From: Pseudomonas parafulva NBRC 16636 = DSM 17004
GTDB lineage: Bacteria > Pseudomonadota > Gammaproteobacteria > Pseudomonadales > Pseudomonadaceae
Assembly (NCBI RefSeq): GCF_000730645.1
Contig: NZ_BBIU01000016.1
Coordinates: 1-64,000, forward strand
Direction of reading: 5' to 3'
DNA: 64,000 nt
The notes under the pieces: generated by a model
The model's database searches: none
Told to the model about the DNA's origin: nothing
Seen by the model: only the letters and a program-made list of their open reading frames with translations
Shown here: in pieces, positions 19,175 through 28,491 of the stretch
Position numbering within the stretch: position 1 is the stretch's first letter
How the letters are laid out: each line of letters starts with the position of its first letter
Position numbers and translations under genes: made by a program

Positions 19175-19351
19175 ATGTACATCTATCGTTTGGTCCTGCT
19201 TCTGGTCGTGGGGATCTACCTGTTCTCCCCGGCCATCATGGACTGGTGGATCGAACCGACCGGAGCCTGGTACCGCCCCTACCTGCTCTGGCTGATCCTG
19301 ATCGTCGTCACCTTCATCCTGCAGAGCCAACGAGATGCCGATGAGCTTTAG
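19175..19351 (+). CDS. cbrX: CbrX, small membrane protein coupled to cbrA
   Basis: A 58-residue frame beginning MYIYRLVLLL with GAGG five bases before the ATG. It contains two predicted membrane helices (about residues 5-22 and 36-50) joined by a short tryptophan-rich turn. Its last codons overlap the start of cbrA in another frame, so cbrA translation probably depends on it. This matches cbrX, which has been described upstream of cbrA in P. putida. No biochemical function is known to me. Confidence 0.82.
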   Translation: MYIYRLVLLLVVGIYLFSPAIMDWWIEPTGAWYRPYLLWLILIVVTFILQSQRDADEL

Positions 19352-22310
19352 CCTCACCCAGATGATCCTGATCAGCGCCGGCTACCTCATGGTGCTGTTC
19401 GGCGTGGCCTGGGTCAGCGAGCGGGGGCTGATCCCGCGCTCGATCATCCGCCATCCACTGACCTACACCCTGTCGCTGGGCGTCTACGCCAGCGCCTGGG
19501 CGTTCTACGGTTCGGTGGGGCTCGCCTACCAATACGGTTATGGTTTTCTGGCCTGTTACCTGGGGGTTTCGGGGGCATTCCTGCTGGCGCCTGTGCTGCT
19601 GTACCCGATTCTGAAGATCACCCGCACCTACCAGCTGTCTTCGCTGGCCGACCTGCTGGCGTTTCGTTTCCGCAGTACCTGGGCGGGCGCCCTCACCACC
19701 GTCATCATGCTGATCGGCGTACTGCCATTGCTGGCCCTGCAGATCCAGGCGGTGGCGGACTCCATCAGTATCCTCACGGGTGAACCGGTCAAGGCCAGGG
19801 TAGCCCTGGCATTCTGTGCATTGATCACCTTGTTCACCATCTTTTTCGGCTCACGGCACATTGCCACCCGCGAAAAGCACGAAGGCCTGGTGTTCGCCAT
19901 CGCCTTCGAGTCGGTGATCAAGCTGCTGGCCCTGGGCGGTATCGGCCTGTACGCCCTGTATGGCGTGTTCGGTGGCCCGCACGGGCTGGAAGTGTGGCTG
20001 CTGCAGAACCAGACGGCCCTGGCCGCCCTGCACACACCGCTGCAGGAAGGCCCATGGCGCACCCTGCTGCTGGTGTTCTTCGCCTCGGCCATCGTCATGC
20101 CGCACATGTACCACATGGCGTTTACTGAAAACCTCAACCCGCGCTCGCTGGTCAGTGCCAGCTGGGGCCTGCCCCTGTTCCTGCTGCTGATGAGCCTGGC
20201 GGTGCCACTGGTGCTGTGGGCCGGGCTGCGCCTGGGGGCCAGTACCAACCCGGAATACTTCACCCTGGGGCTAGGCATTGCTGCCAATAACCAGGCCCTG
20301 GCGTTGCTGGCCTATGTGGGCGGGTTGTCGGCGGCCAGTGGCCTGATCATCGTCACGACCCTGGCGCTGTCGGGTATGGCCCTCAACCACCTCGTACTGC
20401 CGCTGTACCAGCCGCCGGCCGAGGGCAACATCTACCGCTGGTTGAAGTGGACTCGCCGGGCGCTGATCGTTGCCATCATCACCGCCGGCTTCATGTTCTA
20501 CCTCACCCAGAGCAACCACCAGAGCCTGGCCAACCTCGGCATCGTCGCCTTCGTCGCCACCTTGCAGTTCCTGCCAGGCGTGCTCTCGGTGCTGTACTGG
20601 CCTACGGCCAACCGTCGCGGGTTCATTGCCGGGCTGCTGGCCGGCACCCTGGTATGGATGGGCACCATGCTGTTACCGCTGCTGGGTAACCTGCAAGGCT
20701 TCTACATCCCGCTGCTGGACATGATCTACGTACTGGATGACACCAGTTGGCACATGGCCGCCATCGCTTCGCTGGCCGCCAACGTGCTGCTGTTCACCCT
20801 GATCTCGCTGTTCACCAACGCCAGTAACGAGGAGATGGGCGCGGCCGAAGCCTGCGCCGTGGACAACGTACGCCGCCCTCAGCGCCGCGAGCTGCACGCC
20901 GCCTCCCCGCAGGAATTCGCCACCCAGCTGGCCAAACCCCTGGGTGCCAAGGCCGCGCAAAAAGAGGTGGAGCAGGCGTTGCGCGACCTGTACCTGCCGT
21001 TCGACGAGCGCCGCCCGTATGCGCTGCGCCGTTTGCGCGATCGCATCGAGGCCAACCTGTCAGGCCTGATGGGGCCGAGCGTGGCGCAGGACATGGTCGA
21101 GACGTTCCTGCCCTACAAGTCCGGTAACGATAACTACGTGACCGAGGACATCCACTTCATCGAAAGCCGGCTCGAGGACTACCACTCACGCCTCACCGGC
21201 CTTGCCGCCGAACTCGACGCCCTGCGCCGCTACCATCGCCAGACCTTGCAAGAGCTGCCCATGGGTGTTTGCTCGCTGGCCAAGGACCAGGAGATCCTGA
21301 TGTGGAACAAGGCCATGGAGGAGCTGACCGGCATCGCCGCCAAGCATGTGGTGGGTTCGCGCCTGATCACCATCGACGAACCCTGGCGCGGGTTGCTGCT
21401 GGGCTTCATCAACGTCCCCGACGAACACCTGCACAAGCAGCGCCTGGCCCTCGATGGCCAACCGCGCTGGCTGAACCTGCACAAAGCTGCCATCGACGAG
21501 CCGCTGGCCCCGGGTAACAGCGGCCTGGTGCTGCTGGTGGAAGACCTCACCGACACCCAGGCGCTGGAGGACAAGCTGGTGCACTCCGAGCGCCTGGCCA
21601 GCATCGGCCGCCTGGCGGCGGGTGTGGCGCACGAAATCGGCAACCCCATCACTGGCATTGCCTGCCTCGCCCAGAACCTGCGCGAAGAGCGCGAAGGCGA
21701 CGGCGAAATCATCGAGTTGTCCAGCCAGATCCTTGAACAGACCAAGCGTGTCTCGCGCATCGTGCAGTTGCTGATGAGCTTTGCCCATGCGGGCGGCAGC
21801 CACCAGAACAGCGAGGAGCCCGTGTGCCTGGCGGAGGTGGCGCAGGACGCCATTGGCCTGCTGGCCCTGAACCGGCGCAATTTCGAGGTGCAGTTCTTCA
21901 ACCTGTGCGACCCGGACCACTGGGCCGAAGGCGACCCACAGCGCCTGGCGCAGGTACTGATCAACCTGCTGTCCAACGCCCGTGATGCTTCGCCGCCCGG
22001 CAGCGCCGTGCGGGTGCGCAGTACCGCGTGCGAGCACACCGTTGACCTGATCGTCGAAGACGAAGGCAGCGGTATCCCGAAGAACATCATGGACCGCCTC
22101 TTCGAACCGTTCTTCACCACCAAGGACCCGGGCGAGGGAACCGGACTGGGGCTCGCGCTGGTCTATTCCATCGTGGAAGAGCATTATGGACAAATTACCA
22201 TCGACAGCCCGGCCGACACCGAACGGCAACGTGGCACACGGATCCGCGTGACCCTGCCCCGGCATGTCGTAGCGACGTCCCCTGACATTCGAGACCGTCG
22301 AGAGAATTGA
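19341..22310 (+). CDS. cbrA: CbrA, transporter-fused sensor histidine kinase
   Basis: About 989 residues. The N-terminal half is a sodium/solute-symporter (SSS) domain with about a dozen membrane helices (to about 500). It is followed by a STAC-type linker and a PAS region (about 625-740), a HisKA domain with phosphoacceptor His764 ([12 protein letters not shown]), and a HATPase domain with N and G boxes ([26 protein letters not shown]). It phosphorylates CbrB to control carbon/nitrogen balance and use of amino acids such as histidine. ATG 19341 has ACGAG six bases before it; ATG 19335 abuts that sequence. It overlaps cbrX by 11 bases, and cbrB begins four bases after its stop. Confidence 0.96.
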   Translation: MSFSLTQMILISAGYLMVLFGVAWVSERGLIPRSIIRHPLTYTLSLGVYASAWAFYGSVGLAYQYGYGFLACYLGVSGAFLLAPVLLYPILKITRTYQLSSLADLLAFRFRSTWAGALTTVIMLIGVLPLLALQIQAVADSISILTGEPVKARVALAFCALITLFTIFFGSRHIATREKHEGLVFAIAFESVIKLLALGGIGLYALYGVFGGPHGLEVWLLQNQTALAALHTPLQEGPWRTLLLVFFASAIVMPHMYHMAFTENLNPRSLVSASWGLPLFLLLMSLAVPLVLWAGLRLGASTNPEYFTLGLGIAANNQALALLAYVGGLSAASGLIIVTTLALSGMALNHLVLPLYQPPAEGNIYRWLKWTRRALIVAIITAGFMFYLTQSNHQSLANLGIVAFVATLQFLPGVLSVLYWPTANRRGFIAGLLAGTLVWMGTMLLPLLGNLQGFYIPLLDMIYVLDDTSWHMAAIASLAANVLLFTLISLFTNASNEEMGAAEACAVDNVRRPQRRELHAASPQEFATQLAKPLGAKAAQKEVEQALRDLYLPFDERRPYALRRLRDRIEANLSGLMGPSVAQDMVETFLPYKSGNDNYVTEDIHFIESRLEDYHSRLTGLAAELDALRRYHRQTLQELPMGVCSLAKDQEILMWNKAMEELTGIAAKHVVGSRLITIDEPWRGLLLGFINVPDEHLHKQRLALDGQPRWLNLHKAAIDEPLAPGNSGLVLLVEDLTDTQALEDKLVHSERLASIGRLAAGVAHEIGNPITGIACLAQNLREEREGDGEIIELSSQILEQTKRVSRIVQLLMSFAHAGGSHQNSEEPVCLAEVAQDAIGLLALNRRNFEVQFFNLCDPDHWAEGDPQRLAQVLINLLSNARDASPPGSAVRVRSTACEHTVDLIVEDEGSGIPKNIMDRLFEPFFTTKDPGEGTGLGLALVYSIVEEHYGQITIDSPADTERQRGTRIRVTLPRHVVATSPDIRDRREN

Positions 22311-22314
22311 ATCA

Positions 22315-23757
22315 ATGCCGCATATTCTGATCGTCGAAGACGAAACCATCATCCGCTCGGCCCTGCGTCGCCTGCTTGAGCGGAACCAGTACCAGGTCAG
22401 CGAAGCCGGCTCGGTGCAGGAAGCCCAGGAACGCTTCAGCATTGCCACCTTCGACCTGATCGTCAGCGACCTGCGCCTGCCCGGCGCCCCTGGCACGGAG
22501 CTGATCAAGCTTGGGCAGGGTACCCCGGTACTGATCATGACCAGCTACGCCAGCCTGCGCTCGGCCGTGGATTCGATGAAGATGGGTGCGGTTGACTATA
22601 TCGCCAAGCCGTTCGATCACGACGAAATGCTCCAGGCCGTAGCACGCATCCTGCGCGACCGGCAGAACGCCCCGGCACCTGCGCCGGTGGCTGAGCCACG
22701 GCCCGCGGCCGGCAAGGCGGCGGCCGCAGACAAGAGCGCAGCGGCCTCGGCCAATGGCGAGATCGGCATCATCGGCTCGTGCCCGCCGATGCAGGACATG
22801 TTCAGCAAGATCCGCAAGGTGGCACCCACCGATTCCAATGTACTGATCCAAGGTGAATCGGGTACCGGCAAAGAGCTCGTTGCCCGCGCCCTGCACAACC
22901 TGTCGCGCCGCGCCAAGGCACCGATGATTTCGGTGAACTGCGCCGCCATCCCCGAAACGTTGATCGAGTCCGAGCTGTTCGGCCACGAAAAAGGCGCGTT
23001 CACTGGCGCCAGCGCCGGCCGGGCTGGCCTGGTAGAAGCGGCGGACGGCGGCACACTGTTCCTTGACGAAATCGGCGAGCTGCCCCTGGAAGCCCAAGCC
23101 CGCCTGCTGCGGGTGCTGCAAGAAGGTGAAATTCGCCGGGTGGGTTCTGTGCAATCGCAGAAGGTGGACGTTCGCCTTATCGCCGCCACGCACCGTGACC
23201 TGAAGAACCTGGCCAAGGCCGGCCAGTTCCGTGAAGACCTTTATTACCGCCTGCACGTTATCGCCCTGAAGCTGCCGGCCCTGCGCGAGCGCGGCAGCGA
23301 TGTGAACGAAATCGCCAGTGCCTTCCTGGCACGGCAAAGTGCCCGTATTGGCCGTGACGACCTGCAGTTCTCGCCAGAGGCCGAGCAAGCCATCCGTCAT
23401 TACAGCTGGCCGGGCAACGTGCGGGAGCTGGAAAACGCGGTCGAGCGGGCGGTGATCCTCAGCGAGAGCCCGGAGATCTCCGCAGAGCTGCTGGGCATCG
23501 ACATCGAGTTGAGCGATCTTGAAGAAGATGAACTGCTGGACAACGCACTGACCGTCGCCAGCGCCGGCAATGCCAGCCATGAGCCTACCGAGGACTTGTC
23601 ATTGGAAGACTACTTCCAGCATTTCGTGCTGGAGCACCAGGACCACATGACCGAAACCGAGCTGGCACGCAAGCTTGGTGTCAGCCGCAAGTGCCTGTGG
23701 GAACGCCGCCAGCGCCTGGGCATTCCGCGGCGCAAGAGCAACGCAACCAGCGAGTGA
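22315..23757 (+). CDS. cbrB: CbrB, sigma-54-dependent response regulator
   Basis: A 480-residue NtrC-family activator. The receiver domain has the phosphorylation site Asp52 (VSDLRLPG). After an Ala/Pro-rich linker comes a AAA+ domain with Walker A GESGTGKE (near 181) and the sigma-54-contacting GAFTGA loop (starting at residue 227). The C-terminus is a Fis-type helix-turn-helix ([19 protein letters not shown]). Phosphorylated by CbrA, it activates crcZ immediately downstream as well as amino-acid catabolism genes. Confidence 0.97.
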   Translation: MPHILIVEDETIIRSALRRLLERNQYQVSEAGSVQEAQERFSIATFDLIVSDLRLPGAPGTELIKLGQGTPVLIMTSYASLRSAVDSMKMGAVDYIAKPFDHDEMLQAVARILRDRQNAPAPAPVAEPRPAAGKAAAADKSAAASANGEIGIIGSCPPMQDMFSKIRKVAPTDSNVLIQGESGTGKELVARALHNLSRRAKAPMISVNCAAIPETLIESELFGHEKGAFTGASAGRAGLVEAADGGTLFLDEIGELPLEAQARLLRVLQEGEIRRVGSVQSQKVDVRLIAATHRDLKNLAKAGQFREDLYYRLHVIALKLPALRERGSDVNEIASAFLARQSARIGRDDLQFSPEAEQAIRHYSWPGNVRELENAVERAVILSESPEISAELLGIDIELSDLEEDELLDNALTVASAGNASHEPTEDLSLEDYFQHFVLEHQDHMTETELARKLGVSRKCLWERRQRLGIPRRKSNATSE

Positions 23758-23855
23758 CCCCATCACCGCGGGTGCCTGCCGGGTATGCTCCCCGATAGGC
23801 ACTCGCGACTTTCCCCCCTGCAGGTCCCTTCCCCACACTACCCACCGTAAAAATC

Positions 23856-23882
23856 TGTTACCTACCCCCTGCCGACGTAACA
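23856..23882 (+). promoter_or_regulatory. Probable CbrB-binding upstream activator site of crcZ
   Basis: A perfect inverted repeat TGTTAC-N15-GTAACA about 100 bases before the -24 element, followed by two further GTAACG half-sites (23883-23888 and about 23900). Position and symmetry fit an enhancer for an NtrC-type activator. The assignment to CbrB rests on the adjacent gene and on known control of crcZ by CbrB. Confidence 0.65.
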
Positions 23883-23978
23883 GTAACGAGGCGTTCGGTA
23901 ACGAAATTTCTACATTTCACCCGCCCCCGCTCCCCGCGAAAAACCCCAAACCCCCGTATTTACTGGCGCTGCCAAAGT

Positions 23979-23994
23979 TGGCACGGCTCCTGCT
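23979..23994 (+). promoter_or_regulatory. Sigma-54 promoter of crcZ
   Basis: TGGCAC-N5-CTGCT, with GG (23980-23981) and GC (23992-23993) separated by exactly ten bases, a canonical -24/-12 element. Transcription should start near 24004-24006. Confidence 0.92.
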
Positions 23995-24004
23995 ATATGC
24001 TTAG

Positions 24005-24376
24005 TACAAAAACAATAACAAGCACTGCAACCCACAATAAGAACAAGACGAAACGGCTCACGCACAATAAGAACAAGACGGCGGAGGCGCAGCTAACTGA
24101 TTCTTTTGGAGAGGATGGATGTTTGGGGCTTGCCCCACGATCAGGCAGAGAACAACAAAAACTGCACTAAAAAGCAGCGCCTGAACTGATTGGATCGACA
24201 GATCAACATGGCATCAGCGACCAAAGCAATCCGTTTGCTCTTTACCCCTGGTTTGGGGGTGGTCCACAAGCTTCGAGCTTGATGGCAGGGCACTCAACAA
24301 AAACAAGAAGCCCGTACAAAAACAATAAGAGCACGCAACGACTTCTTGGGGAGCTTAGGCTCCCCTTGTCGTTTCT
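24005..24376 (+). ncRNA. crcZ: CrcZ small RNA, Hfq/Crc antagonist
   Basis: An RNA of about 370 bases between cbrB and pcnB. It carries at least six A-rich catabolite-activity motifs of the ACAAnAACAA / ACAATAAGAA type, near 24006, 24033, 24063, 24150, 24296 and 24316. These sequester Hfq and Crc and so relieve catabolite repression when preferred carbon sources run out. It ends in a hairpin, GGGGAGC-TTAG-GCTCCCC inside an ACGAC/GTCGT stem (24338-24372), followed by TTCT. The sigma-54 promoter and upstream CbrB gene complete the regulatory loop. Confidence 0.92.
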
Positions 24377-24428
24377 ACCCTTCTGGCAGGCATTCTGCGA
24401 CCGCCTACACCATCCCGTCAGTAAATGC

Positions 24429-24434
24429 TAGAAT
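24429..24434 (+). promoter_or_regulatory. Extended -10 promoter for pcnB
   Basis: TGC-TAGAAT, an extended -10 with five of six consensus bases and a poor -35. It would give a leader of about 55-60 bases before the pcnB ATG, independent of crcZ. Confidence 0.45.
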
Positions 24435-24497
24435 CCCCGCCCATCATGCGGCCATTCTCTTATCCTTGGCCGAACATTCCTTCAAACAGTGCATCCC

Positions 24498-25880
24498 ATG
24501 CTGAAGAAGCTGTTCCAGTCGTTCCGCCCGCCCGTGACGGGCCAGCATCACAGGCGCACCACGCCTGAGGTGATCAACAAGAGCCAGCATTCGCTGCAGC
24601 GCCACCAGTTCAGTCGCCACGCGGTCAATATCGTGGAGCGCCTGCAAAGCGCCGGCTACCAGGCTTACCTGGTGGGTGGCTGTGTCCGCGACCTGATGCT
24701 AGGCATCACACCCAAAGACTTCGACGTCGCTACCAGCGCCACGCCCGAGCAGGTGCGGGCCGAGTTCCGCAATGCGCGCATCATCGGCCGGCGTTTTAAA
24801 TTGGTTCACGTGCACTTTGGCCGTGAAATCATCGAGGTCGCCACGTTCCGTGCGCCGCACTCCGAGGACGACCAGAGTGACAGCCACCGTTCGTCGCATA
24901 ATGCCAACGGCCGCATTCTGCGCGACAACGTATACGGCACCCTGGAGGAAGACGCGCAGCGCCGCGACTTCACCATCAATGCCTTGTACTACGACCCGGT
25001 CAGCGAGCGCATCCTGGACTACGCCAACGGCGTGCACGATGTGCGCAATCGCCTGTTGCGCCTGATCGGCGACCCCACCCATCGCTACCAGGAAGACCCT
25101 GTACGCATGCTGCGTGCTGTGCGCTTCGCAGCCAAGCTCGACTTCGGCATCGAAAAACATACCGTGCAGCCTATCCGCGAACTGGCTCCGCTGCTGCGGG
25201 AAATCCCGCCAGCGCGCCTGTTCGAAGAAAGCCTGAAGCTGTTCCTGTCCGGCCACGGCGCGCTCGCCTTTGAAATGCTGGTAGATCTGCAGCTTTTCGA
25301 GCCGCTGTTCCCCGCCAGCGCGCATGCCTTGGACGAACGCCCCACCTACACCCACACGCTGATCAGCCAGGCACTCAACAATACCGACCTGCGCGTCAAA
25401 CAAGGCAAACCGGTCACCCCGGCGTTCCTGTTCGCCGCGCTGTTGTGGCCTGCCCTACCAGCCCGTGTACTGCACCTGCAAAGCCAGGGTGTGCCGCCTA
25501 TTCCGGCCATGAACGGCGCGGCCCACGACCTGATCGCCGAGCAGTGCGCGCGCATTGCCATCCCCAAGCGCTTCACCCTGCCTATTCGCGAAATCTGGGA
25601 CATGCAGGAGCGCCTGCCGCGACGCAGTGGCAAGCGTGCCGACATGCTGCTGGACAACCCGCGCTTCCGCGCCGGTTACGACTTCCTGCTGCTGCGGGAA
25701 AGTGCCGGTGAAGAAACCGACGAGCTCGGCCAGTGGTGGACTGACTACCAGGACGCCAACGACAGCGAACGTCGCGACATGATCCGAGACCTTGGCAGCC
25801 GGGACGAAGCCGGCGGTACGCGCAAACGCAAACGTAGCGGCAGCAAACGCAAGCGTGGTGGCGAAGAGGCATTCGAGTGA
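24498..25880 (+). CDS. pcnB: Poly(A) polymerase I
   Basis: A 460-residue class II nucleotidyltransferase that adds 3' poly(A) tails to RNA and promotes decay. The core motifs are LVGGCVRD (near 56), the catalytic pair DFD in PKDFDVATSATPEQV (near 73) and RRDFTINAL (near 160). The C-terminus is a highly basic Lys/Arg tail typical of PcnB rather than of CCA-adding enzymes. The insert DDQSDSHRSSHNANGRILRD is also PcnB-like. ATG 24498 is preferred over the GTG three codons upstream. It overlaps folK by four bases. Confidence 0.94.
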   Translation: MLKKLFQSFRPPVTGQHHRRTTPEVINKSQHSLQRHQFSRHAVNIVERLQSAGYQAYLVGGCVRDLMLGITPKDFDVATSATPEQVRAEFRNARIIGRRFKLVHVHFGREIIEVATFRAPHSEDDQSDSHRSSHNANGRILRDNVYGTLEEDAQRRDFTINALYYDPVSERILDYANGVHDVRNRLLRLIGDPTHRYQEDPVRMLRAVRFAAKLDFGIEKHTVQPIRELAPLLREIPPARLFEESLKLFLSGHGALAFEMLVDLQLFEPLFPASAHALDERPTYTHTLISQALNNTDLRVKQGKPVTPAFLFAALLWPALPARVLHLQSQGVPPIPAMNGAAHDLIAEQCARIAIPKRFTLPIREIWDMQERLPRRSGKRADMLLDNPRFRAGYDFLLLRESAGEETDELGQWWTDYQDANDSERRDMIRDLGSRDEAGGTRKRKRSGSKRKRGGEEAFE

Positions 25881-26356
25881 CAGTTCGCGCCTACATCGGC
25901 CTGGGCAGTAACCTGGACGCACCCGCACACCAGTTGCGCAGTGCGTTGCAGGCACTTGGCGAGATCGCGACAAGCCGCCTGGTCTCGGCCTCGGCGTTGT
26001 ACACCAGCGACTCCTTGCTGCCCGGCCAGCCGCGTTACACCAACGCCGTTGCCGCGCTGGACACCGCCCTGGCGCCCCTGGCCCTGCTCGATGCGTTGCA
26101 GGCCATCGAGAACGACCAGGGCCGCGTACGCAAGGAACGCTGGGGCCCGCGTACGCTGGACCTGGATATCCTGCTGTTCGGCGACCAGGTGCTCGACCTG
26201 CCGCGCCTGCAAGTACCCCACTACCATATGCATGCACGGCCTTTCGTGCTGTACCCCTTGGCTGAGCTGGTACCCGCCGATTTTCAGCTGGCCGATGGCC
26301 GCCGCCTCGCACAACTGCTTGAGGCGTGCCCGTACGCGGGGCTGGAACGCCTGTAA
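25877..26356 (+). CDS. folK: 2-amino-4-hydroxy-6-hydroxymethyldihydropteridine pyrophosphokinase
   Basis: A 159-residue HPPK of folate synthesis that transfers pyrophosphate from ATP to hydroxymethyl-dihydropterin. It begins with the family motif YIGLGSNLD and has the signature RWGPRTLDLDILLFGD (about residues 93-108), which holds the Mg-binding aspartates. It starts with a GTG overlapping the pcnB stop (GTGA). The next enzyme, FolP, is encoded far away at 48643-49494. Confidence 0.96.
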   Translation: MTVRAYIGLGSNLDAPAHQLRSALQALGEIATSRLVSASALYTSDSLLPGQPRYTNAVAALDTALAPLALLDALQAIENDQGRVRKERWGPRTLDLDILLFGDQVLDLPRLQVPHYHMHARPFVLYPLAELVPADFQLADGRRLAQLLEACPYAGLERL

Positions 26357-26628
26357 CCAGTGCCCTTCGCCGCCCATACGCGGCCCGGTAACGCCAGTAA
26401 CACCCTGATCGTAACAATGCGGTAACAGGGTGATTGACTTCCCCCACCTCGCTCACGACTATAGGCGTCCCGTGTGGCACCCTGATGCCGCGCACCCGTA
26501 TAAACCCGTATCTAGGCCCGGACGGACCTGTGCCCGAACATCACACGCGATGATGTGCCGCTCCGGAAAATGACTACACAGGTTGAACGCAGTCGTTTCC
26601 TACAGCGCCTGAACGAGGAATTTTCTAC

Positions 26629-27429
26629 ATGCCTGAAGTAACCCTTTCCACCCTCAATGGCCTCAAAGCCAAGGGTGAAAAAATCACCATGCTGACCTGC
26701 TACGACGCGACGTTCGCCAAGGCCGCCAGCCAGGCCGGTGTCGAAGTGCTGCTGGTGGGCGACTCCCTTGGCATGGTCCTGCAAGGCCACGACAGCACCC
26801 TGCCGGTCAGCACCGCAGACATGGCCTACCACACAGCCTGCGTGAAACGGGGCAACCACGGCGCGCTGATCCTTGCCGACCTTCCGTTCATGGCACATGC
26901 CACTCCGGAAGCGGCCTTTACCAACAGCGCCGCCCTGATGCAGGCAGGTGCACATATGGTCAAGATCGAGGGCGCCGCATGGTTGGCCGAAACCATCACC
27001 CAGCTGGCCCAACGGGGCGTGCCGGTGTGCGCCCACCTGGGCCTGACGCCGCAGACCGTCAACGTTCTGGGCGGCTACAAGGTGCAAGGCCGTGAGGAAG
27101 CCCAGGCGGCCCAGCTGCGGGCCGATGCCAAAGCCCTGGAGCAGGCAGGCGCCGCCATGCTGTTGCTTGAGTGCGTGCCCAGCGAACTGGCTGCGCAGAT
27201 CACCCAGGCCGCCGGCGTGCCGGTTATCGGCATTGGTGCGGGCAGCGCCACTGACGGGCAGGTGCTGGTGCTGCACGATATGCTGGGGTTGTCGCTCAGT
27301 GGCCGGGTGGCCAGGTTCGTTAAAAACTTCATGCACGGCCAGCCAGATATCGACAGCGCCCTTGCAGCCTATGTGCAGGCAGTCAAACAGGTCAGCTTCC
27401 CAGCCAGCGAACACGGGTTCAGCGCATGA
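26629..27429 (+). CDS. panB: 3-methyl-2-oxobutanoate hydroxymethyltransferase
   Basis: A 266-residue TIM-barrel enzyme, the first step of pantothenate synthesis: it adds a hydroxymethyl group from methylene-tetrahydrofolate to ketoisovalerate. Motifs are [11 protein letters not shown] near residue 21 and [15 protein letters not shown] near 43-57, where Asp binds Mg. GAGGAA lies nine bases before the ATG. The 272-base gap upstream holds a possible -35 (TTGACT, 26434) and an inverted repeat CACCCTG/CAGGGTG (26401-26432). panC overlaps it by four bases. Its substrate comes from the Ilv pathway elsewhere in this window. Confidence 0.96.
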   Translation: MPEVTLSTLNGLKAKGEKITMLTCYDATFAKAASQAGVEVLLVGDSLGMVLQGHDSTLPVSTADMAYHTACVKRGNHGALILADLPFMAHATPEAAFTNSAALMQAGAHMVKIEGAAWLAETITQLAQRGVPVCAHLGLTPQTVNVLGGYKVQGREEAQAAQLRADAKALEQAGAAMLLLECVPSELAAQITQAAGVPVIGIGAGSATDGQVLVLHDMLGLSLSGRVARFVKNFMHGQPDIDSALAAYVQAVKQVSFPASEHGFSA

Positions 27430-28289
27430 ATACAGTCAAGACCGTTCGCGAACTGCGCGCAGCCGTGGCCAGGGCCCGCAGCGAAGGCAAGCGTGTCGGG
27501 TTCGTGCCCACCATGGGCAACCTGCACAGCGGCCACGCCGCGCTGGTGGTAAAGGCCGCGCAGTGCGCCGATTTCGTGGTGGCGAGCATCTTCGTCAACC
27601 CGCTGCAATTCGGCGCCAATGAAGACCTGGACACGTACCCGCGCACCTTGGCTGCAGACCAGCAGCTGCTGGTGGAATCGGGTTGCAACCTGCTGTTCGC
27701 CCCAGCCGTTCAGGAGATGTACCCCGACGGCGCCAGCGTGCAGACCCGGGTCAGCGTACCGCAGCTGTCCGAAGGCCTGTGCGGCGCCAGCCGGCCAGGC
27801 CACTTCGAAGGTGTGGCCACCGTGGTCAGCAAGCTGTTCAACATGGTGCAGCCGGACCTCGCTGTTTTCGGCGAAAAGGACTACCAGCAGTTGGCGGTGA
27901 TACGCGCCATGGTCCGCGACCTGAACATGCCCATCCAGATCATCGGCCAGCCAACCGTACGCGCCGAGGATGGCCTGGCACTGTCCTCACGCAATGGCTA
28001 CCTCACGCCGGAGCAGCGGGCTCAAGCCCCCGCCCTGTACCGTATTCTGCAGCACCTGGGCGCGGCCATCGCGCGTGGGCAGCGCGATTTCGCGACGCTG
28101 ACAGCCGACGGGCAAGCGCAATTGAACGCGGCCGGCCTGCGGCCGGACTACCTGGAAGTGCGTCATGCCGTGAGCCTGCGCCCGGCGCTGCCCGATGACC
28201 GCGACCTGGTGCTGATCGCCGCCGCTTACCTGGGCACCACCCGGCTGATCGATAATCTCTACCTGCATGTTGAAGACAAAACCGCGTAG
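27426..28289 (+). CDS. panC: Pantothenate synthetase
   Basis: A 287-residue ligase that joins pantoate and beta-alanine using ATP. It has the adenylyl-transferase signature [16 protein letters not shown], in which HSGH corresponds to HIGH, and the ALSSRNGYL motif that replaces KMSKS. The length is normal. Its ATG overlaps the panB stop (ATGA). An intrinsic terminator follows 15 bases after the stop, so panBC is a two-gene operon. No aspartate decarboxylase (panD) is adjacent. Confidence 0.96.
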   Translation: MNTVKTVRELRAAVARARSEGKRVGFVPTMGNLHSGHAALVVKAAQCADFVVASIFVNPLQFGANEDLDTYPRTLAADQQLLVESGCNLLFAPAVQEMYPDGASVQTRVSVPQLSEGLCGASRPGHFEGVATVVSKLFNMVQPDLAVFGEKDYQQLAVIRAMVRDLNMPIQIIGQPTVRAEDGLALSSRNGYLTPEQRAQAPALYRILQHLGAAIARGQRDFATLTADGQAQLNAAGLRPDYLEVRHAVSLRPALPDDRDLVLIAAAYLGTTRLIDNLYLHVEDKTA

Positions 28290-28304
28290 GTGTCTTTTCG
28301 GATT

Positions 28305-28331
28305 GGCCTTACACCTGGGTAAGGCCTTTCC
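28305..28331 (+). terminator. Intrinsic terminator of panBC
   Basis: An 8-bp perfect stem, GGCCTTAC with GTAAGGCC around ACCTGG, then TTTCCT. Confidence 0.8.
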
Positions 28332-28417
28332 TACAGCCGCCCTGACGCGCTGCCGGCCCTGCAAAAGCTTCATCCAAATCCCCCGGTGATACCCATTCCC
28401 AGCGCGAGGCCTTTGCC

Positions 28418-28423
28418 TATAAT
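28418..28423 (+). promoter_or_regulatory. Perfect -10 (TATAAT) for pgi
   Basis: A consensus -10 about 70 bases before the pgi ATG. The -35 region (around ATTCCC) is poor, so an activator may assist. Confidence 0.5.
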
Positions 28424-28491
28424 GGTGCCAGTCTGAACGCGGCAATGACTGCCGTGTCCAAGGCAACACAATGCACAAGGGACCCCGCGCA

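Noticed and set aside
24005..24330. Repeated A-rich blocks (ACAATAAGAACAAG and relatives) that could suggest a repeat array or CRISPR.
   Set aside because: The blocks are short and irregularly spaced and fit the Hfq/Crc motifs of CrcZ. There are no uniform spacers and no cas genes.
26401..26432. Inverted repeat CACCCTG...CAGGGTG after folK considered as a terminator.
   Set aside because: It has a long 18-base loop and no T-tract on either strand.
26475..26490. A TGGCAC...TGCC sequence upstream of panB resembling a sigma-54 promoter.
   Set aside because: GG and GC are nine bases apart instead of ten and the -12 half is poor. panB is a biosynthetic gene with no reason to expect this control.
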